The position numbers and the translations under genes were made by a program. From assembly GCF_023015805.1 (NCBI RefSeq), contig NZ_JALKBA010000022.1, positions 1 to 61,689 of the forward strand: a DNA stretch of 61,689 nt, written 5' to 3'. Positions 17,001-25,002 of this stretch are shown piece by piece. Under the pieces are notes generated by a model. The model was not told the origin of the DNA and did no database searches. It saw nothing but the letters and a program-made list of their open reading frames with translations. The stretch is from Cellulophaga sp. F20128 (GTDB taxonomy: Bacteria > Bacteroidota > Bacteroidia > Flavobacteriales > Flavobacteriaceae). Position 1 is the first letter of the stretch. Each line of letters starts with the position of its first letter.

Positions 17001-17409
17001 TGAGAACTTTTCTTTTAATACCTCGGTTTCTACCTTTATGATTTGTGTTAATGAGTTATCGGCACAAAAATGTACTAGTAAAGAAATTCTAGAATCCTTA
17101 GCGATACTTGTTTCTCCATATGCCCCGCATATTGCTGAAGAATTGTGGGAGCAATTGGGAAACACTACTTCTATTGCAACAGCACCCTTTCCTAAATTTG
17201 ATGCCTCACATTTGGTAGAAAGCAGTAAGGAATACCCTATTTCTTTTAATGGCAAAATGCGTTTTAAATTGGAGTTACCTTTAGACCTATCTAAAGAAGA
17301 AATAGAAGCAACTGTAATGGCACACGAAAAAACCATTGAGCAATTACAGGGTAGGGAACCCAAAAAAGTAATTGTAGTACCAGGAAAAATTATAAATATA
17401 GTTGGGTAA
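14026..17409 (+). CDS. leuS: Leucyl-tRNA synthetase with in-frame DUF559 element
   Basis: This 1127-aa LeuS charges tRNA-Leu. HVGH (residues 48-51) and EKMSKSKYN are the class I signatures, and WCPALGTVLANDE, TRPDTIFGVSF, GTGAVMSVPCGDQRDYDF and the C-terminal anticodon-binding domain are intact. Editing-site residues in TTRPDT and the Asp-Arg-Asp motif are kept, so the enzyme is probably active. It is about 150-190 residues longer than usual because of two segments: residues 101-145 near the N-terminus, and residues 338-484 (a DUF559 domain with hairpin DNA ends) between GASVTFKV and IEVFTTRP in the CP1 editing domain. The frame is preserved throughout. No promoter or leader signal is clear. 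Confidence 0.93.
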   Translation: MNYDFKKIEAKWQKYWAENQTFKAENNSDKEKFYVLDMFPYPSGAGLHVGHPLGYIASDIYARYKRHQGFNVLHPMGYDSFGLPAEQYAIQTGLHPAVTTSINIDGCLDAAGNILPKYLNVDDSIKNEALIDKTIATSKKDENYQENIIKGYRKQLDKIGFSFDWSREVRTSNPDYYKWTQWIFIQLFNSWYNKDSDKAEDIATLIALFEKDGNATVNAVSDEDIPVFTADEWNTFDPKKQQELLLQYRLTYLAETEVNWCPALGTVLANDEIINGVSERGGHPVVRKKMTQWSMRISAYAQRLLDDLNTIDWPQPLKDSQTNWIGRSQGASVTFKVLPLTPSEGGGTDSSSPRYYTGNSEIYGILLERAKEMRKNPTAAEAKLWDELRNRNLNDKFRRQHPISNYIVDFVCIEKNLIIEVDGEIHQYQLEKDDERELLLEQKKGFTVLRFSNDDVLNNIEAVIAKIEKKLSSLSSGEGWGEVDLDRGIEVFTTRPDTIFGVSFMVLAPEHELVATITTPEQKAEVEAYIQATAKRSERERMADVKTISGAFTGAYAEHPFSKEPIPVWIGDYVLAGYGTGAVMSVPCGDQRDYDFAKHFNIPIPNIFEGVDISEEAHADKDKTVIANSDFLNGLPYKKAMKLAIYELEKLGQGKGKINYRLRDAVFSRQRYWGEPFPVYYVDGMPQMIATEHLPIALPVVEKYLPTETGEPPLGNATVWAWNTVTNKVVDNSEIDNATVWPLELNTMPGWAGSSFYFNRYMDPTNTEAIFSEDAMNYWQDVDLYIGGSEHATGHLLYARFWQKFLFDKGVVPKKEFAKKLINQGMITGTSAFVYREEESGQIISKGLIDGKIVSPIHADVSFVNASDELDIEAFKNWREEYKDAAFVLEDGKYIVGREVEKMSKSKYNVVSPDSICEDYGADSLRLYEMFLGPLEQSKPWNTAGITGTHGFLKKLWRLYLEDNGAKFTDAAPTKDNLKTLHKTIKKVAEDIENFSFNTSVSTFMICVNELSAQKCTSKEILESLAILVSPYAPHIAEELWEQLGNTTSIATAPFPKFDASHLVESSKEYPISFNGKMRFKLELPLDLSKEEIEATVMAHEKTIEQLQGREPKKVIVVPGKIINIVG
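14326..14460 (+). other. Probable second in-frame insertion in leuS (45 codons)
   Basis: From memory of the family, other LeuS proteins run directly from the HPAVTT region to ENIxxYRKQLDKIGF. Here 45 extra residues (101-145, starting SINIDGCLDAAG and ending KKDENYQ) lie between them. The DNA shows no hairpins or flanking repeats, unlike the DUF559 element downstream. A lineage-specific expansion or a small insertion are both possible; an alignment would settle it. Confidence 0.55.
15037..15477 (+). mobile_element. DUF559 nuclease element with terminal GC-rich hairpins, inside leuS
   Basis: The left end holds the hairpin CCCCCTCC-GAA-GGAGGGGG (15047-15065) preceded by CTCCCCCTAAC. The right end holds CCCTCTCC-TCT-GGAGAGGG (15443-15461) followed by CTGGGGTGAGG. 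The two ends are approximate inverted repeats of each other. Between them is a complete DUF559 domain (LeuS residues about 363-470) with AEAKLWDELRNRNL, FRRQHPI, YIVDFVC, LIIEVDGEIHQ and GFTVLRFSNDDVL, a Vsr-like PD-(D/E)xK nuclease fold. The element length is a multiple of three and both ends read through, so leuS stays open. Exact ends and any target duplication cannot be fixed without an empty-site comparison. Confidence 0.85.
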
Positions 17410-17520
17410 GTTCATATTGAGGACAAAGTATTGAGGTTTGGGCTGCAGCAAAAATCACAATACTTTGCACCTTGAACATTAACCTTTTGACATCAATTAA
17501 TTCAACATTGAAGTAGAATT

Positions 17521-17775
17521 ATGGAAAACATAGAAATTTTAGGTTTTATAGCTGCCGTTTTAACAACTGGTGCCTATGTGCCCCAAGTATATAAAACGTG
17601 GAAATTAAAATCTACCAAAGATATTTCTTTGAGTATGTATGCCGCCATGTTTACGGGCGTTCTATTATGGTTAATTTATGGCATACATTATAAAAGTATT
17701 CCCATTATTCTCGCAAACGGCATTACTGCAATATTAATTATGTTTGTCTTGGTTCTAAAATACAAATTCAAGTAA
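17521..17775 (+). CDS. SemiSWEET sugar transporter
   Basis: At 84 aa it is a three-helix PQ-loop protein. Helix 1 (about 6-24) contains the AAVLTTGAYVPQVYKTWK signature with the Pro-Gln pair, then the KSTKDISLSMY loop, helix 2 (about 40-58) and helix 3 (about 62-80). SemiSWEETs dimerise in the inner membrane and move sugars down their gradient. Length and motif spacing are exactly those of the bacterial family. It is on the same strand as leuS, about 110 bases downstream, with no sign of functional linkage. Confidence 0.93.
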   Translation: MENIEILGFIAAVLTTGAYVPQVYKTWKLKSTKDISLSMYAAMFTGVLLWLIYGIHYKSIPIILANGITAILIMFVLVLKYKFK

Positions 17776-17867
17776 CCATTAGACATTTTGTCAGAAATAA
17801 AAATGATGCCTAATATGGCGAGGTTTTTGCTTATATATTTCTATATTTAACTTTAAAAATAAAGATT

Positions 17868-18566
17868 ATGTTTACATATTATATTATCATTGGTGCAGTT
17901 GCTTTAGTAAGCTGGATCGTAAGTAACAAGCTAAAAAGCAAATTTAAAAAATATTCTCAAGTACACTTGCGCAATGGCATGAGTGGCGCTGAAATAGCGG
18001 AAAAAATGCTAGCTGATAACGGCATTACAGACGTAAAGGTAATTTCTACCCCTGGTATGTTAACAGACCATTACAATCCAAAAAATAAGACAGTGAACCT
18101 AAGTGAAGGTGTATACAGTCAACGCAATGCATCTGCGGCTGCAGTAGCTGCCCATGAATGTGGACATGCAGTACAACATGCTCAGGCATACGAATGGTTA
18201 ACCATGCGCTCTAAATTAGTTCCGGTTGTAAGTGTCACCTCTAGCATGTCTCAATGGGTTGTATATGGTGGTGTTATTTTAATGGCGGTATCCGGAATAG
18301 CAGGAGGCATTGGATTTTATGTAGCCGTAGCCGGATTGGTAATGATGGGCTTTGCAACATTATTTAGTTTTGTAACCTTACCCGTTGAATACGATGCTAG
18401 TAACCGTGCACTCGCGTGGTTAAAAAATAAGAATATGCTTAGTCAAGAAGAATATGCAGGGGCAGAAGACGCTTTGAAGTGGGCCGCTAGAACCTATTTG
18501 GTTGCCGCTTTAGGTGCATTAGCTTCCTTAGTATATTGGGCTTTTCAAGTTTTTGGAAGGGATTAA
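17868..18566 (+). CDS. YugP-type membrane zinc metallopeptidase
   Basis: At 232 aa this is the neutral zinc metallopeptidase family (PF04298, Bacillus YugP). It has an N-terminal membrane helix (about 3-20) and the zinc motif HECGH at residues 96-100 (AAVAAHECGHAVQHA). Three further hydrophobic segments (about 120-145, 147-170 and 207-225) and a second acidic region PVEYDASNRAL follow. Physiological substrate unknown. The gene ends in a strong terminator shared with the convergent regulator gene. Confidence 0.92.
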   Translation: MFTYYIIIGAVALVSWIVSNKLKSKFKKYSQVHLRNGMSGAEIAEKMLADNGITDVKVISTPGMLTDHYNPKNKTVNLSEGVYSQRNASAAAVAAHECGHAVQHAQAYEWLTMRSKLVPVVSVTSSMSQWVVYGGVILMAVSGIAGGIGFYVAVAGLVMMGFATLFSFVTLPVEYDASNRALAWLKNKNMLSQEEYAGAEDALKWAARTYLVAALGALASLVYWAFQVFGRD

Positions 18567-18587
18567 TGAGTTGCTTAATAACAAAAT

Positions 18588-18621
18588 AAAAAAGAGGCTG
18601 TTTTAAAACAGCCTCTTTTTT
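18588..18621. terminator. Bidirectional intrinsic terminator
   Basis: A-rich and T-rich flanks enclose the perfect stem AGAGGCTG / CAGCCTCT around TTTTAAAA, between the converging metallopeptidase gene and the AsnC-type regulator gene. Confidence 0.92.
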
Positions 18622-18623
18622 AT

Positions 18624-19094
18624 TTAAATACTGATCTGCCGATCAATTTGTTGATTTAAAGAAATAAAAGTTTCCGTTCTAGAGATGCCCTTTATTTGTT
18701 GAATATCCTTATTGAGTACATGCATTAAGTGTTCATTATCTTTGCACAATACTTTAATGAGTATAGACCAATTACCCGTTGTATAATGACATTCTAAAAC
18801 TTCTGGTATTTTTTCCAATTCTTTTACAGCGCTAGGATTACTCATTGCCTTGTCTAAAAAAATACCAATATAGGCCATTGTTGTATAACCCAGAACCTTG
18901 GGGTTAATTACAAATTTAGAACCCGTCATTAAACCCGAAGCTTCTAGTTTGCGCAACCGTTGGTGAATGGCAGCTCCTGAAATACCAATGCTACGTGCAA
19001 TCTCCAAAATGGGCTTACGAGCATCTTCCATTAAATACCTTATGATTTTTTTGTCAATTCCGTCTATTTTTATCCTTTCGTTATCAAATTTCAT
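18624..19094 (-). CDS. Lrp/AsnC-family transcriptional regulator
   Basis: At 156 aa it has an N-terminal winged helix-turn-helix (about 8-60: IIRYLMEDARKPILEIARS, ISGAAIHQRLRKLEASG) and a C-terminal RAM effector domain (about 75-145: YIGIFLDKAM, VLECHYTTGNWSILIKVLCKD). Lrp/AsnC proteins sense amino acids. The gene lies 48 bases downstream of a saccharopine dehydrogenase-like gene on the same strand, so control of lysine or related amino acid metabolism is a reasonable inference. Confidence 0.92.
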   Translation of the reverse strand: MKFDNERIKIDGIDKKIIRYLMEDARKPILEIARSIGISGAAIHQRLRKLEASGLMTGSKFVINPKVLGYTTMAYIGIFLDKAMSNPSAVKELEKIPEVLECHYTTGNWSILIKVLCKDNEHLMHVLNKDIQQIKGISRTETFISLNQQIDRQISI

Positions 19095-19142
19095 CAGTAT
19101 GGTTTCAAATTGACTATAAATATATCAAAACAGTTTTAAATA

Positions 19143-20516
19143 CTAACTATATTCTAATTCCGAATTATAGCCCATATAAGGCATATCATATTCTTTAAAA
19201 ATGATTCCATTTTCTTTTAATTCAGATAAGATGGGGTTATAGACTTCTTTGGTAATGGGAATTTGCACTCCGTAGGTGGTAACCTTATTGTTTAAAATTA
19301 ATAAGGTAGCCATAGCCACAGGCAACCCAACTGTTTTTGCCATTGCGGTATGTTTTTGGTTTTCACCAATGACTACCATATTGGCATCTATTTGATATTT
19401 TTTATCATGTAATGCGTATCCAAATTTATGATACATAACAATCATATCTTTATCCGCTGTATCTAATGTCCAGCATTGTTCTAAAACCTCTTGTAATATT
19501 TGTGCCGGTGTTCCCTGGTTTACCCTTATCTTTTTATTGGCGTCAAAAAGATGTAACTCTACTAGTTTCCCCCACATTACATCATCTTGATCTATTTTAA
19601 GGTAATGCCGTAGTTTTAGTTCTACTGTATCTGTTGGGGAATACGGTAAAAATAGATTTGTAAACGCTCTATATGTCATCCCTTTAGAGTCCTCTATGGC
19701 ATAGCCATCATCTGTCATTCCCAATTGCACAAACATATTCCAAGCTTTGGAGAATCCAACACGGCGCATGGTACCTCTATATAGGGTTAATACGTCTTGC
19801 AATCCATAAGCTTCCCTATACTTTAAAGAATCTCTATTGGCATAGCCTTCAAACCTTCCGAAGCCTTCAACATTAAAAAACTCAGTTCTTCTAAAAAGTT
19901 TATGATAAGGGATGTACTTATAGGTACCTTCCTGTATAAATTTTGCAGCACCACCCTGACCCGCTAAAACCACATTCCTAGGGTTCCATGTAAACTTATA
20001 ATTCCATAGGTTTGTATCACTCTCCGGGGCAATTAATCCGCCTGTAAAAGACTCAAACAACAACATTTTTCCGCCTTTTTCTCGAATACCATCAATGATC
20101 TGCATCGCACTCATATGATCTATTCCAGGATCAAGACCAACCTCATTCATAAAAACAAGTTTCTTTCCTTTCACCACATCATTTAAAGCCATTAACTCAT
20201 CGCTAACATAAGAGGCCGTTACTAAGTGTTTGCCGTGTAAAAGGCAGTCTTTCGCGACGAGCAAATGCAAACTAGCCGGTAACATAGAAACTACAATATT
20301 TGCCATACGGATCTGTCGCTGGCGCTCTTTTTCATTAAAAATATCTAGCCCAATAACAGTACATGCTTTATGCGTTGCAATCTCTTTAGCTATATTCTCT
20401 GGTTTAATATCTGCAATGGTTATCTGTAATTTTTCTTCTTGTGCTTTACTCAGCAAATAATCCAATAAATAGGCTGTAGATTTTCCGGCGCCTAGTACAA
20501 GTATTTCTCTTATCAT
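19143..20516 (-). CDS. Saccharopine dehydrogenase-family protein
   Basis: At 457 aa it has an N-terminal Rossmann NAD(P) domain (VLGAGKSTAYLLDYLL, residues 6-21; ITIADIKPENI) and a large C-terminal Sacchrp_dh_C-type domain (NEVGLDPGIDHMSAMQ, FTGGLIAPESDTN, WNPRNVVLAGQGGAAKF). Full-length relatives cleave saccharopine to lysine or glutamate semialdehyde, and the same fold serves other carbon-nitrogen dehydrogenases. Bacteroidetes often carry this gene with an AsnC-type regulator next to it, as here. Likely cytoplasmic amino acid metabolism; the direction of the reaction is not decided by the sequence. Confidence 0.88.
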   Translation of the reverse strand: MIREILVLGAGKSTAYLLDYLLSKAQEEKLQITIADIKPENIAKEIATHKACTVIGLDIFNEKERQRQIRMANIVVSMLPASLHLLVAKDCLLHGKHLVTASYVSDELMALNDVVKGKKLVFMNEVGLDPGIDHMSAMQIIDGIREKGGKMLLFESFTGGLIAPESDTNLWNYKFTWNPRNVVLAGQGGAAKFIQEGTYKYIPYHKLFRRTEFFNVEGFGRFEGYANRDSLKYREAYGLQDVLTLYRGTMRRVGFSKAWNMFVQLGMTDDGYAIEDSKGMTYRAFTNLFLPYSPTDTVELKLRHYLKIDQDDVMWGKLVELHLFDANKKIRVNQGTPAQILQEVLEQCWTLDTADKDMIVMYHKFGYALHDKKYQIDANMVVIGENQKHTAMAKTVGLPVAMATLLILNNKVTTYGVQIPITKEVYNPILSELKENGIIFKEYDMPYMGYNSELEYS

Positions 20517-20597
20517 CTGTTTTATTACTTTTGATATGTGATACTGATATTATAATTTCAGTTTGTTATATTTATAAATATATAAACACTTTTTGTT

Positions 20598-20984
20598 ATG
20601 AACAAAACAATTTTACTGACTGGAGTTTTTTTTGGTCTTACATCTGTATTATTTGGTGCTTTTGGAGCACATGGCTTAGAAAAATTAATTGATGCCAACG
20701 CCATTGCATCCTACAAAACAGCTGCGCAATACCAGATGTACCATGCACTACTTTTACTTGTTTTGGGTATTTTACCTAAAATTGAAAAAAAACATAAAAA
20801 ACAAATATTTTATATTTTTATAACTGGCATATTTCTGTTTTGTTTTTCAATTTACCTATTAAGTATTGATACAATTTTAGGTTTTAATGCTAAATCTATT
20901 GCCTTTGCAACTCCAATAGGTGGCATATTCTTAATTTTGGGGTGGTTTTTATTAGGTTATCGTATTTTTAAACGTTTTAACTAA
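20598..20984 (+). CDS. DUF423 membrane protein
   Basis: At 128 aa it has four hydrophobic helices (about 4-22, 46-60, 70-90 and 97-118). It carries the DUF423 (YgdD) signature SVLFGAFGAHGLEK followed by YKTAAQYQMYHALLLL. Inner membrane protein of unknown function, widespread in bacteria. It diverges from the saccharopine dehydrogenase-like gene across an 81-base AT-rich promoter region. Confidence 0.92.
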   Translation: MNKTILLTGVFFGLTSVLFGAFGAHGLEKLIDANAIASYKTAAQYQMYHALLLLVLGILPKIEKKHKKQIFYIFITGIFLFCFSIYLLSIDTILGFNAKSIAFATPIGGIFLILGWFLLGYRIFKRFN

Positions 20985-21022
20985 ACATTGAACAATTAAA
21001 TTAGATAACCATAATTTTTTTT

Positions 21023-21030
21023 TAGCTTTG
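21023..21030 (+). promoter_or_regulatory. -7 promoter box for pckA
   Basis: TAGCTTTG fits TAnnTTTG, with 22 bases to the ATG at 21053. A T-tract precedes it. Confidence 0.6.
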
Positions 21031-21052
21031 CATTAACAAAAAACTAAAAATT

Positions 21053-22669
21053 ATGAGCATTTATACTCCAACTACGAAAACGATTTCGTTAGAGGACTAT
21101 GGTATCAATAGCACTGATATTAAGTATCAATTATCTCCATCAGAATTGCACAAAATTACCTTAGAAAATGACATGGGGAAAGAAGCTTCCTCTGGGGCTT
21201 TAGCAATTAATACAGGTGAATTTACAGGCCGGTCACCAAAAGATCGATTTATTGTAAAAGATGATATCACCAAAGATAAAGTTTGGTGGGGCGATATAAA
21301 TCTTCCTTTTGCTCCAGAAAAATTTGACGCTCTATACAATAAGGTCATTGCTTATTTAAATACAAAAGAGCTTTACGTTAGAGATGCCTATGCTTGTGCT
21401 GATCCAGACTATAAACTAAACATACGCGTCATAAACGAGTATCCATGGTCTAATATGTTTGCATACAATATGTTTTTACGTCCTACAGAAAAAGAACTGA
21501 AGGAATTTGACCCTGAATGGACCGTTATTAATGCCCCTGGTTTTATGGCCGATGCTAGCATAGATGGTACCCGTCAGCATAATTTTGCTATTTTAAATTT
21601 TACACGGAAAATTGCATTAATTGGTGGTACTGGTTATACAGGAGAAATTAAAAAAGGTATTTTTTCGGCCTTAAATTTTATACTACCAGTCTTTAAAAAT
21701 ACATTGCCAATGCACTGTTCTTCTAACATTGGAGAAAATGGTGATACTGCTATTTTCTTTGGTTTGTCTGGAACAGGAAAAACAACATTATCAGCAGATC
21801 CTAAAAGAAAACTAATCGGTGATGACGAGCATGGATGGACCAATGAAAATTCTGTTTTTAATTTTGAAGGAGGTTGTTACGCCAAAGTAATAAACCTTTC
21901 TCAAGAAAATGAACCAGAAATATATGGTGCTATTAAAAAGGGGGCCATTCTTGAAAATATAGTTATGAATGACAAAGGTGTAGTCGATTTTTCAGATACC
22001 TCCATTACACAAAACACGAGAGTAAGTTATCCTATTTATAATATTGACAATATTCAAGTTCCCTCAATAGGGACCAATCCTAAAAATATATTTTTTTTAA
22101 CTGCAGATGCTTTTGGGGTAATACCCCCCATTTCTAAATTAACCCCTAGTCAGGCAGCTTATCACTTTATATCTGGATACACTGCTAAGGTTGCGGGTAC
22201 AGAAGCTGGTGTAGTAGAACCTGTACCATCTTTCTCAGCTTGCTTTGGAGCCCCTTTTATGCCTTTACATCCTACAAAATATGCAGAAATGTTAAGTGCT
22301 AAAATGCTAGAGGCTGGCGTAAATGTTTGGCTGGTAAATACAGGGTGGACAGGTGGTCCCTACGGTATAGGAACCCGTATGAAATTAAAATATACCCGTG
22401 CAATGATTAATGCTGCCTTAAATGGTGATTTAGGATTATACTCCTACGACAAATACCATATTCACTCCGTTTTTGGCGTTGCACAACCTAGGGAATGTCC
22501 TGGCGTACCAACCTCAGTGCTAAGCCCTAGAGCGACTTGGAATGACGATGAGGCCTATTACAAAACAGCCTTCAAACTTACCAATGCCTTTCGCGAAAAC
22601 TTTAAAAAATACGAGTCGTTCGCAAACGAGGAAATCAGAAGAGGTGGACCTCAACGATACGCCTTTTAA
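21053..22669 (+). CDS. pckA: Phosphoenolpyruvate carboxykinase (ATP)
   Basis: At 538 aa this is a full-length ATP-dependent PEPCK, converting oxaloacetate and ATP to PEP in gluconeogenesis. The kinase P-loop GLSGTGKTTLSADPKR is near residue 240. GDDEHGW follows it, and NTGEFTGRSPKDRFIV is the N-terminal signature; the substrate loop Arg and the metal-binding Lys/His/Asp context are present. Monocistronic, with its own -7 box and a strong terminator 40-70 bases after the stop. Confidence 0.96.
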   Translation: MSIYTPTTKTISLEDYGINSTDIKYQLSPSELHKITLENDMGKEASSGALAINTGEFTGRSPKDRFIVKDDITKDKVWWGDINLPFAPEKFDALYNKVIAYLNTKELYVRDAYACADPDYKLNIRVINEYPWSNMFAYNMFLRPTEKELKEFDPEWTVINAPGFMADASIDGTRQHNFAILNFTRKIALIGGTGYTGEIKKGIFSALNFILPVFKNTLPMHCSSNIGENGDTAIFFGLSGTGKTTLSADPKRKLIGDDEHGWTNENSVFNFEGGCYAKVINLSQENEPEIYGAIKKGAILENIVMNDKGVVDFSDTSITQNTRVSYPIYNIDNIQVPSIGTNPKNIFFLTADAFGVIPPISKLTPSQAAYHFISGYTAKVAGTEAGVVEPVPSFSACFGAPFMPLHPTKYAEMLSAKMLEAGVNVWLVNTGWTGGPYGIGTRMKLKYTRAMINAALNGDLGLYSYDKYHIHSVFGVAQPRECPGVPTSVLSPRATWNDDEAYYKTAFKLTNAFRENFKKYESFANEEIRRGGPQRYAF

Positions 22670-22707
22670 GCACCACATTTCTTGGCTGTTTAAAACCATT
22701 TAAATAG

Positions 22708-22739
22708 AAAATCCAGCAAGTTAGCCTTGCTGGTTTTTT
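22708..22739 (+). terminator. Intrinsic terminator of pckA
   Basis: Perfect 8-bp stem CCAGCAAG / CTTGCTGG with a 5-nt loop and six T residues. The last bases overlap the stop codon of convergent recX. Confidence 0.9.
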
Positions 22740-23211
22740 ATTTGATCAGATTTGAAATCGTTTCATAAACCAAATGACTCTCCCAACCTCTATACAACAG
22801 GTAATCTGCTAATTTTTTTCTCCGCTTTTGAACCGAAGTTTCCTTGATACTCTCCAGCCTTTTTTTTGCCAGAACATCTAGTGTATTGCGGTAATCATCT
22901 TCACTAATTTCTTTCAGTGCCAATGTTATATTATAAACTGAAATGTGACGTTGCTTCAATTCACTTACAATCCGTCTTTTCCCCCATTTTTTTATGGAGA
23001 ATTTACCGCGGGCAAAACTCTGAGCAAACCGACTTTCATTTAAAAAATTTGCGGTTATTAAATGGGTAATTACAAGATCTATAGCGTCGGGAATCATTCC
23101 CATATCTTTCAGCTTTTGCGTCACTTCTTTATGGCAACGCTCTTGATAAGCACAGTAATACTCCAATTTTTTTGTCGCCTCTGTAATTGTATATGAAGGT
23201 TGTAAATTCAT
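22738..23211 (-). CDS. recX: RecX regulatory protein
   Basis: At 157 aa from the ATG at 23211 it has the RecX family layout of three-helix repeats: ATKKLEYYCAYQERCHKEV, LITANFLNESRFAQSFARGK, KWGKRRIVSELKQRHIS and the C-terminal YLLYRGWESHLVYETI. RecX binds RecA filaments and limits recombinase activity. A start seven codons upstream (23232) would run into the rng terminator, and a TACCTTTG box lies four bases before the ATG at 23211, so the later start is better. recA is not in the window. Confidence 0.9.
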   Translation of the reverse strand: MNLQPSYTITEATKKLEYYCAYQERCHKEVTQKLKDMGMIPDAIDLVITHLITANFLNESRFAQSFARGKFSIKKWGKRRIVSELKQRHISVYNITLALKEISEDDYRNTLDVLAKKRLESIKETSVQKRRKKLADYLLYRGWESHLVYETISNLIK

Positions 23212-23215
23212 AACG

Positions 23216-23223
23216 CAAAGGTA
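23216..23223 (-). promoter_or_regulatory. -7 promoter box abutting recX start
   Basis: On the minus strand TACCTTTG is followed by CGTT and the recX ATG. By the known geometry (+1 about four bases after the box) the transcript would start at or one base before the ATG, so it would be leaderless. Confidence 0.55.
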
Positions 23224-23230
23224 CACAAAC

Positions 23231-23264
23231 AAAAAAAGCGACCTTATAGCTAAGGTCGCTTTTT
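23231..23264 (-). terminator. Intrinsic terminator of rng
   Basis: Perfect stem GCGACCTTA / TAAGGTCGC with loop TAGC, A-rich before and T-rich after on the minus strand, about 30 bases past the rng stop. Its tail runs into the recX promoter. Confidence 0.92.
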
Positions 23265-23292
23265 AATTAATTTGTATACTTCAAAGGCATTT

Positions 23293-24852
23293 CTAATAAA
23301 TGGTTTTGCCTTGTTTATTTTTAAAGCGGTATTCTAGATACGTATAAGCATCTCTAGATTGCACTTTTACCCATTTCTTATATTCCATAAACCAATGGAA
23401 ACGAATGGATGGGACACCTTTAGTTAGATAAGCTGCAATAAAGGGATGAATATGTAGTATAACATCGTTGCTTTTTGCTGGTCCGTTTAATAGTTTTTCT
23501 AAATCGGATTTAATCTTATCAATTAAAACTATGGGAGCTTCTACCTCTGCACCGTTGTTGGCGTTAGGGTTTTTCTCCATTGTTTTAATGTTTCTTTCAG
23601 GTCTTACCCTTTGTCTAGTAATTTGAATAAGGCCAAATTTGCTCGGTGGCAAAATTTTGTGTTTGGCTCTATCATCTTTCATTTCATCGCGAAGATGTTC
23701 AAAAAGTTTACTTCTGTGATTTGGCTTGGCCATATCTATAAAATCGACTACAATAATACCGCCCATATCACGTAAACGCAATTGTCTGGCAATCTCTGTA
23801 GCAGAAATCATATTTACTTCTAATGCTGTATCTTCTTGGTTTTTAGCCTTGTTAGACCTGTTACCGCTGTTTACATCAATAACATGTAAGGCTTCTGTAT
23901 GCTCAATAATTAAATAAGCACCTTTACTCATAGAAGCTGTTCTACCAAATGAAGTTTTAATTTGTCTTTCTATCCCAAATTTTTCAAAAATTGGCACTGC
24001 AGACTCATGTAATTTTACAATAGATTCTTTTTCCGGTGCAATCTCTTGCACATAATCTTTTATTTCATTGTAAAGCGTTGGATCATCAACGTGGATTCCA
24101 GTAAAAGAATCACTAAATACATCTCTTAGTATTGAAGAAGCTCTATTTAGCTCTACTAATACTTTGGATGGATGCGGTGCTTTATACAATTTTTTACACA
24201 TTACTGTCCATTTGTTCAGTAAGTTTTCTAGATCTTTGTCTAGCTCTGCCACTTTTTTACCTTCGGCAACTGTTCTTATAATTACACCAAAACCTTTCGG
24301 TTTTATGCTTCTTACAAGTCTTTTTAACCTTTCTTTTTCTTCTTTACTTTCTATTTTTTGAGAAACAGAAACTCTGTCAGAAAAAGGTACCATAACCACA
24401 TAACGTCCGGCTAATGAAAGCTCAGAACTTATCCTTGGTCCTTTGGTAGATATTGGTTCTTTAACAATTTGTACTAACAAGGACTGATTAGATTTAATAG
24501 CATCATTGATGCTACCATCTTTATCAATATCCTTTTCAAAAGGGAAGTCTTTTAAAGAAAAATCTTTTAATTTTCCTGTACTTGCATTTTTAACGAATTT
24601 CAACATTGAAGAAAGCTGAGGTCCTAGATCATGATAATGCAAAAATGCATCTTTTTCATATCCAACATCAACAAAAGCTGCGTTTAGACCAGTAACGGGT
24701 TTTCTTATTTTGGCGATGAAAATATCGCCAACAGAAAAATTATTATTGTCTTCTTCTTTGTGAAGTTCTATTAGTTTTCCTTCCTTAGTTAAGGCAAAAT
24801 CGACGGCGCCAGAACCAGATCTTACGATTAATTCTTTATTCACCTGAATCAA
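23293..24852 (-). CDS. rng: Ribonuclease G/E family endoribonuclease
   Basis: At 519 aa it has an N-terminal S1 RNA-binding domain (about 38-115: FSVGDIFIAKIRKPVTGLNAAF split as VGDIFIAKIRKPVTGLN and AAFVDVGYEKDAFLHY). The RNase E/G catalytic core follows (about 120-470: GPRISSELSLAGRYVVMVP, VIDVNSGNRSN, DMGGIIVVDFIDM). The catalytic Asp residues of VIDVNSG and VVDFIDM are present. RNase G/E processes rRNA and starts mRNA decay. It lacks the long RNase E scaffold tail. A perfect inverted repeat lies in its 5' leader. Confidence 0.93.
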   Translation of the reverse strand: MIQVNKELIVRSGSGAVDFALTKEGKLIELHKEEDNNNFSVGDIFIAKIRKPVTGLNAAFVDVGYEKDAFLHYHDLGPQLSSMLKFVKNASTGKLKDFSLKDFPFEKDIDKDGSINDAIKSNQSLLVQIVKEPISTKGPRISSELSLAGRYVVMVPFSDRVSVSQKIESKEEKERLKRLVRSIKPKGFGVIIRTVAEGKKVAELDKDLENLLNKWTVMCKKLYKAPHPSKVLVELNRASSILRDVFSDSFTGIHVDDPTLYNEIKDYVQEIAPEKESIVKLHESAVPIFEKFGIERQIKTSFGRTASMSKGAYLIIEHTEALHVIDVNSGNRSNKAKNQEDTALEVNMISATEIARQLRLRDMGGIIVVDFIDMAKPNHRSKLFEHLRDEMKDDRAKHKILPPSKFGLIQITRQRVRPERNIKTMEKNPNANNGAEVEAPIVLIDKIKSDLEKLLNGPAKSNDVILHIHPFIAAYLTKGVPSIRFHWFMEYKKWVKVQSRDAYTYLEYRFKNKQGKTIY

Positions 24853-24907
24853 TTTTTATCTATCCCTACTTTAAATAATAGCGATAAATGGATTAAACAA
24901 TAGTTGT

Positions 24908-24928
24908 AACGGGTATTAAAATACCCGT
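24908..24928 (-). other. Inverted repeat in the rng leader
   Basis: AACGGGTAT and ATACCCGTT form a perfect 9-bp stem with a short A/T loop, about 55 bases before the rng ATG on the minus strand. No T-run follows in either direction, so it is probably not a terminator. Confidence 0.5.
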
Positions 24929-24974
24929 TGAAATTCTTTTAAGAATTTCTATGTCAATGAACTTTTTTAAAACG

Positions 24975-25002
24975 AAAAAGTAGTTGTTAACAACTACTTT
25001 TT
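24975..25002 (-). terminator. Intrinsic terminator overlapping the 29-residue gene stop
   Basis: Perfect stem AAAAAGTAGTTG / CAACTACTTTTT with loop TTAA. The stop codon of the small basic protein gene lies within the stem. Confidence 0.85.
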
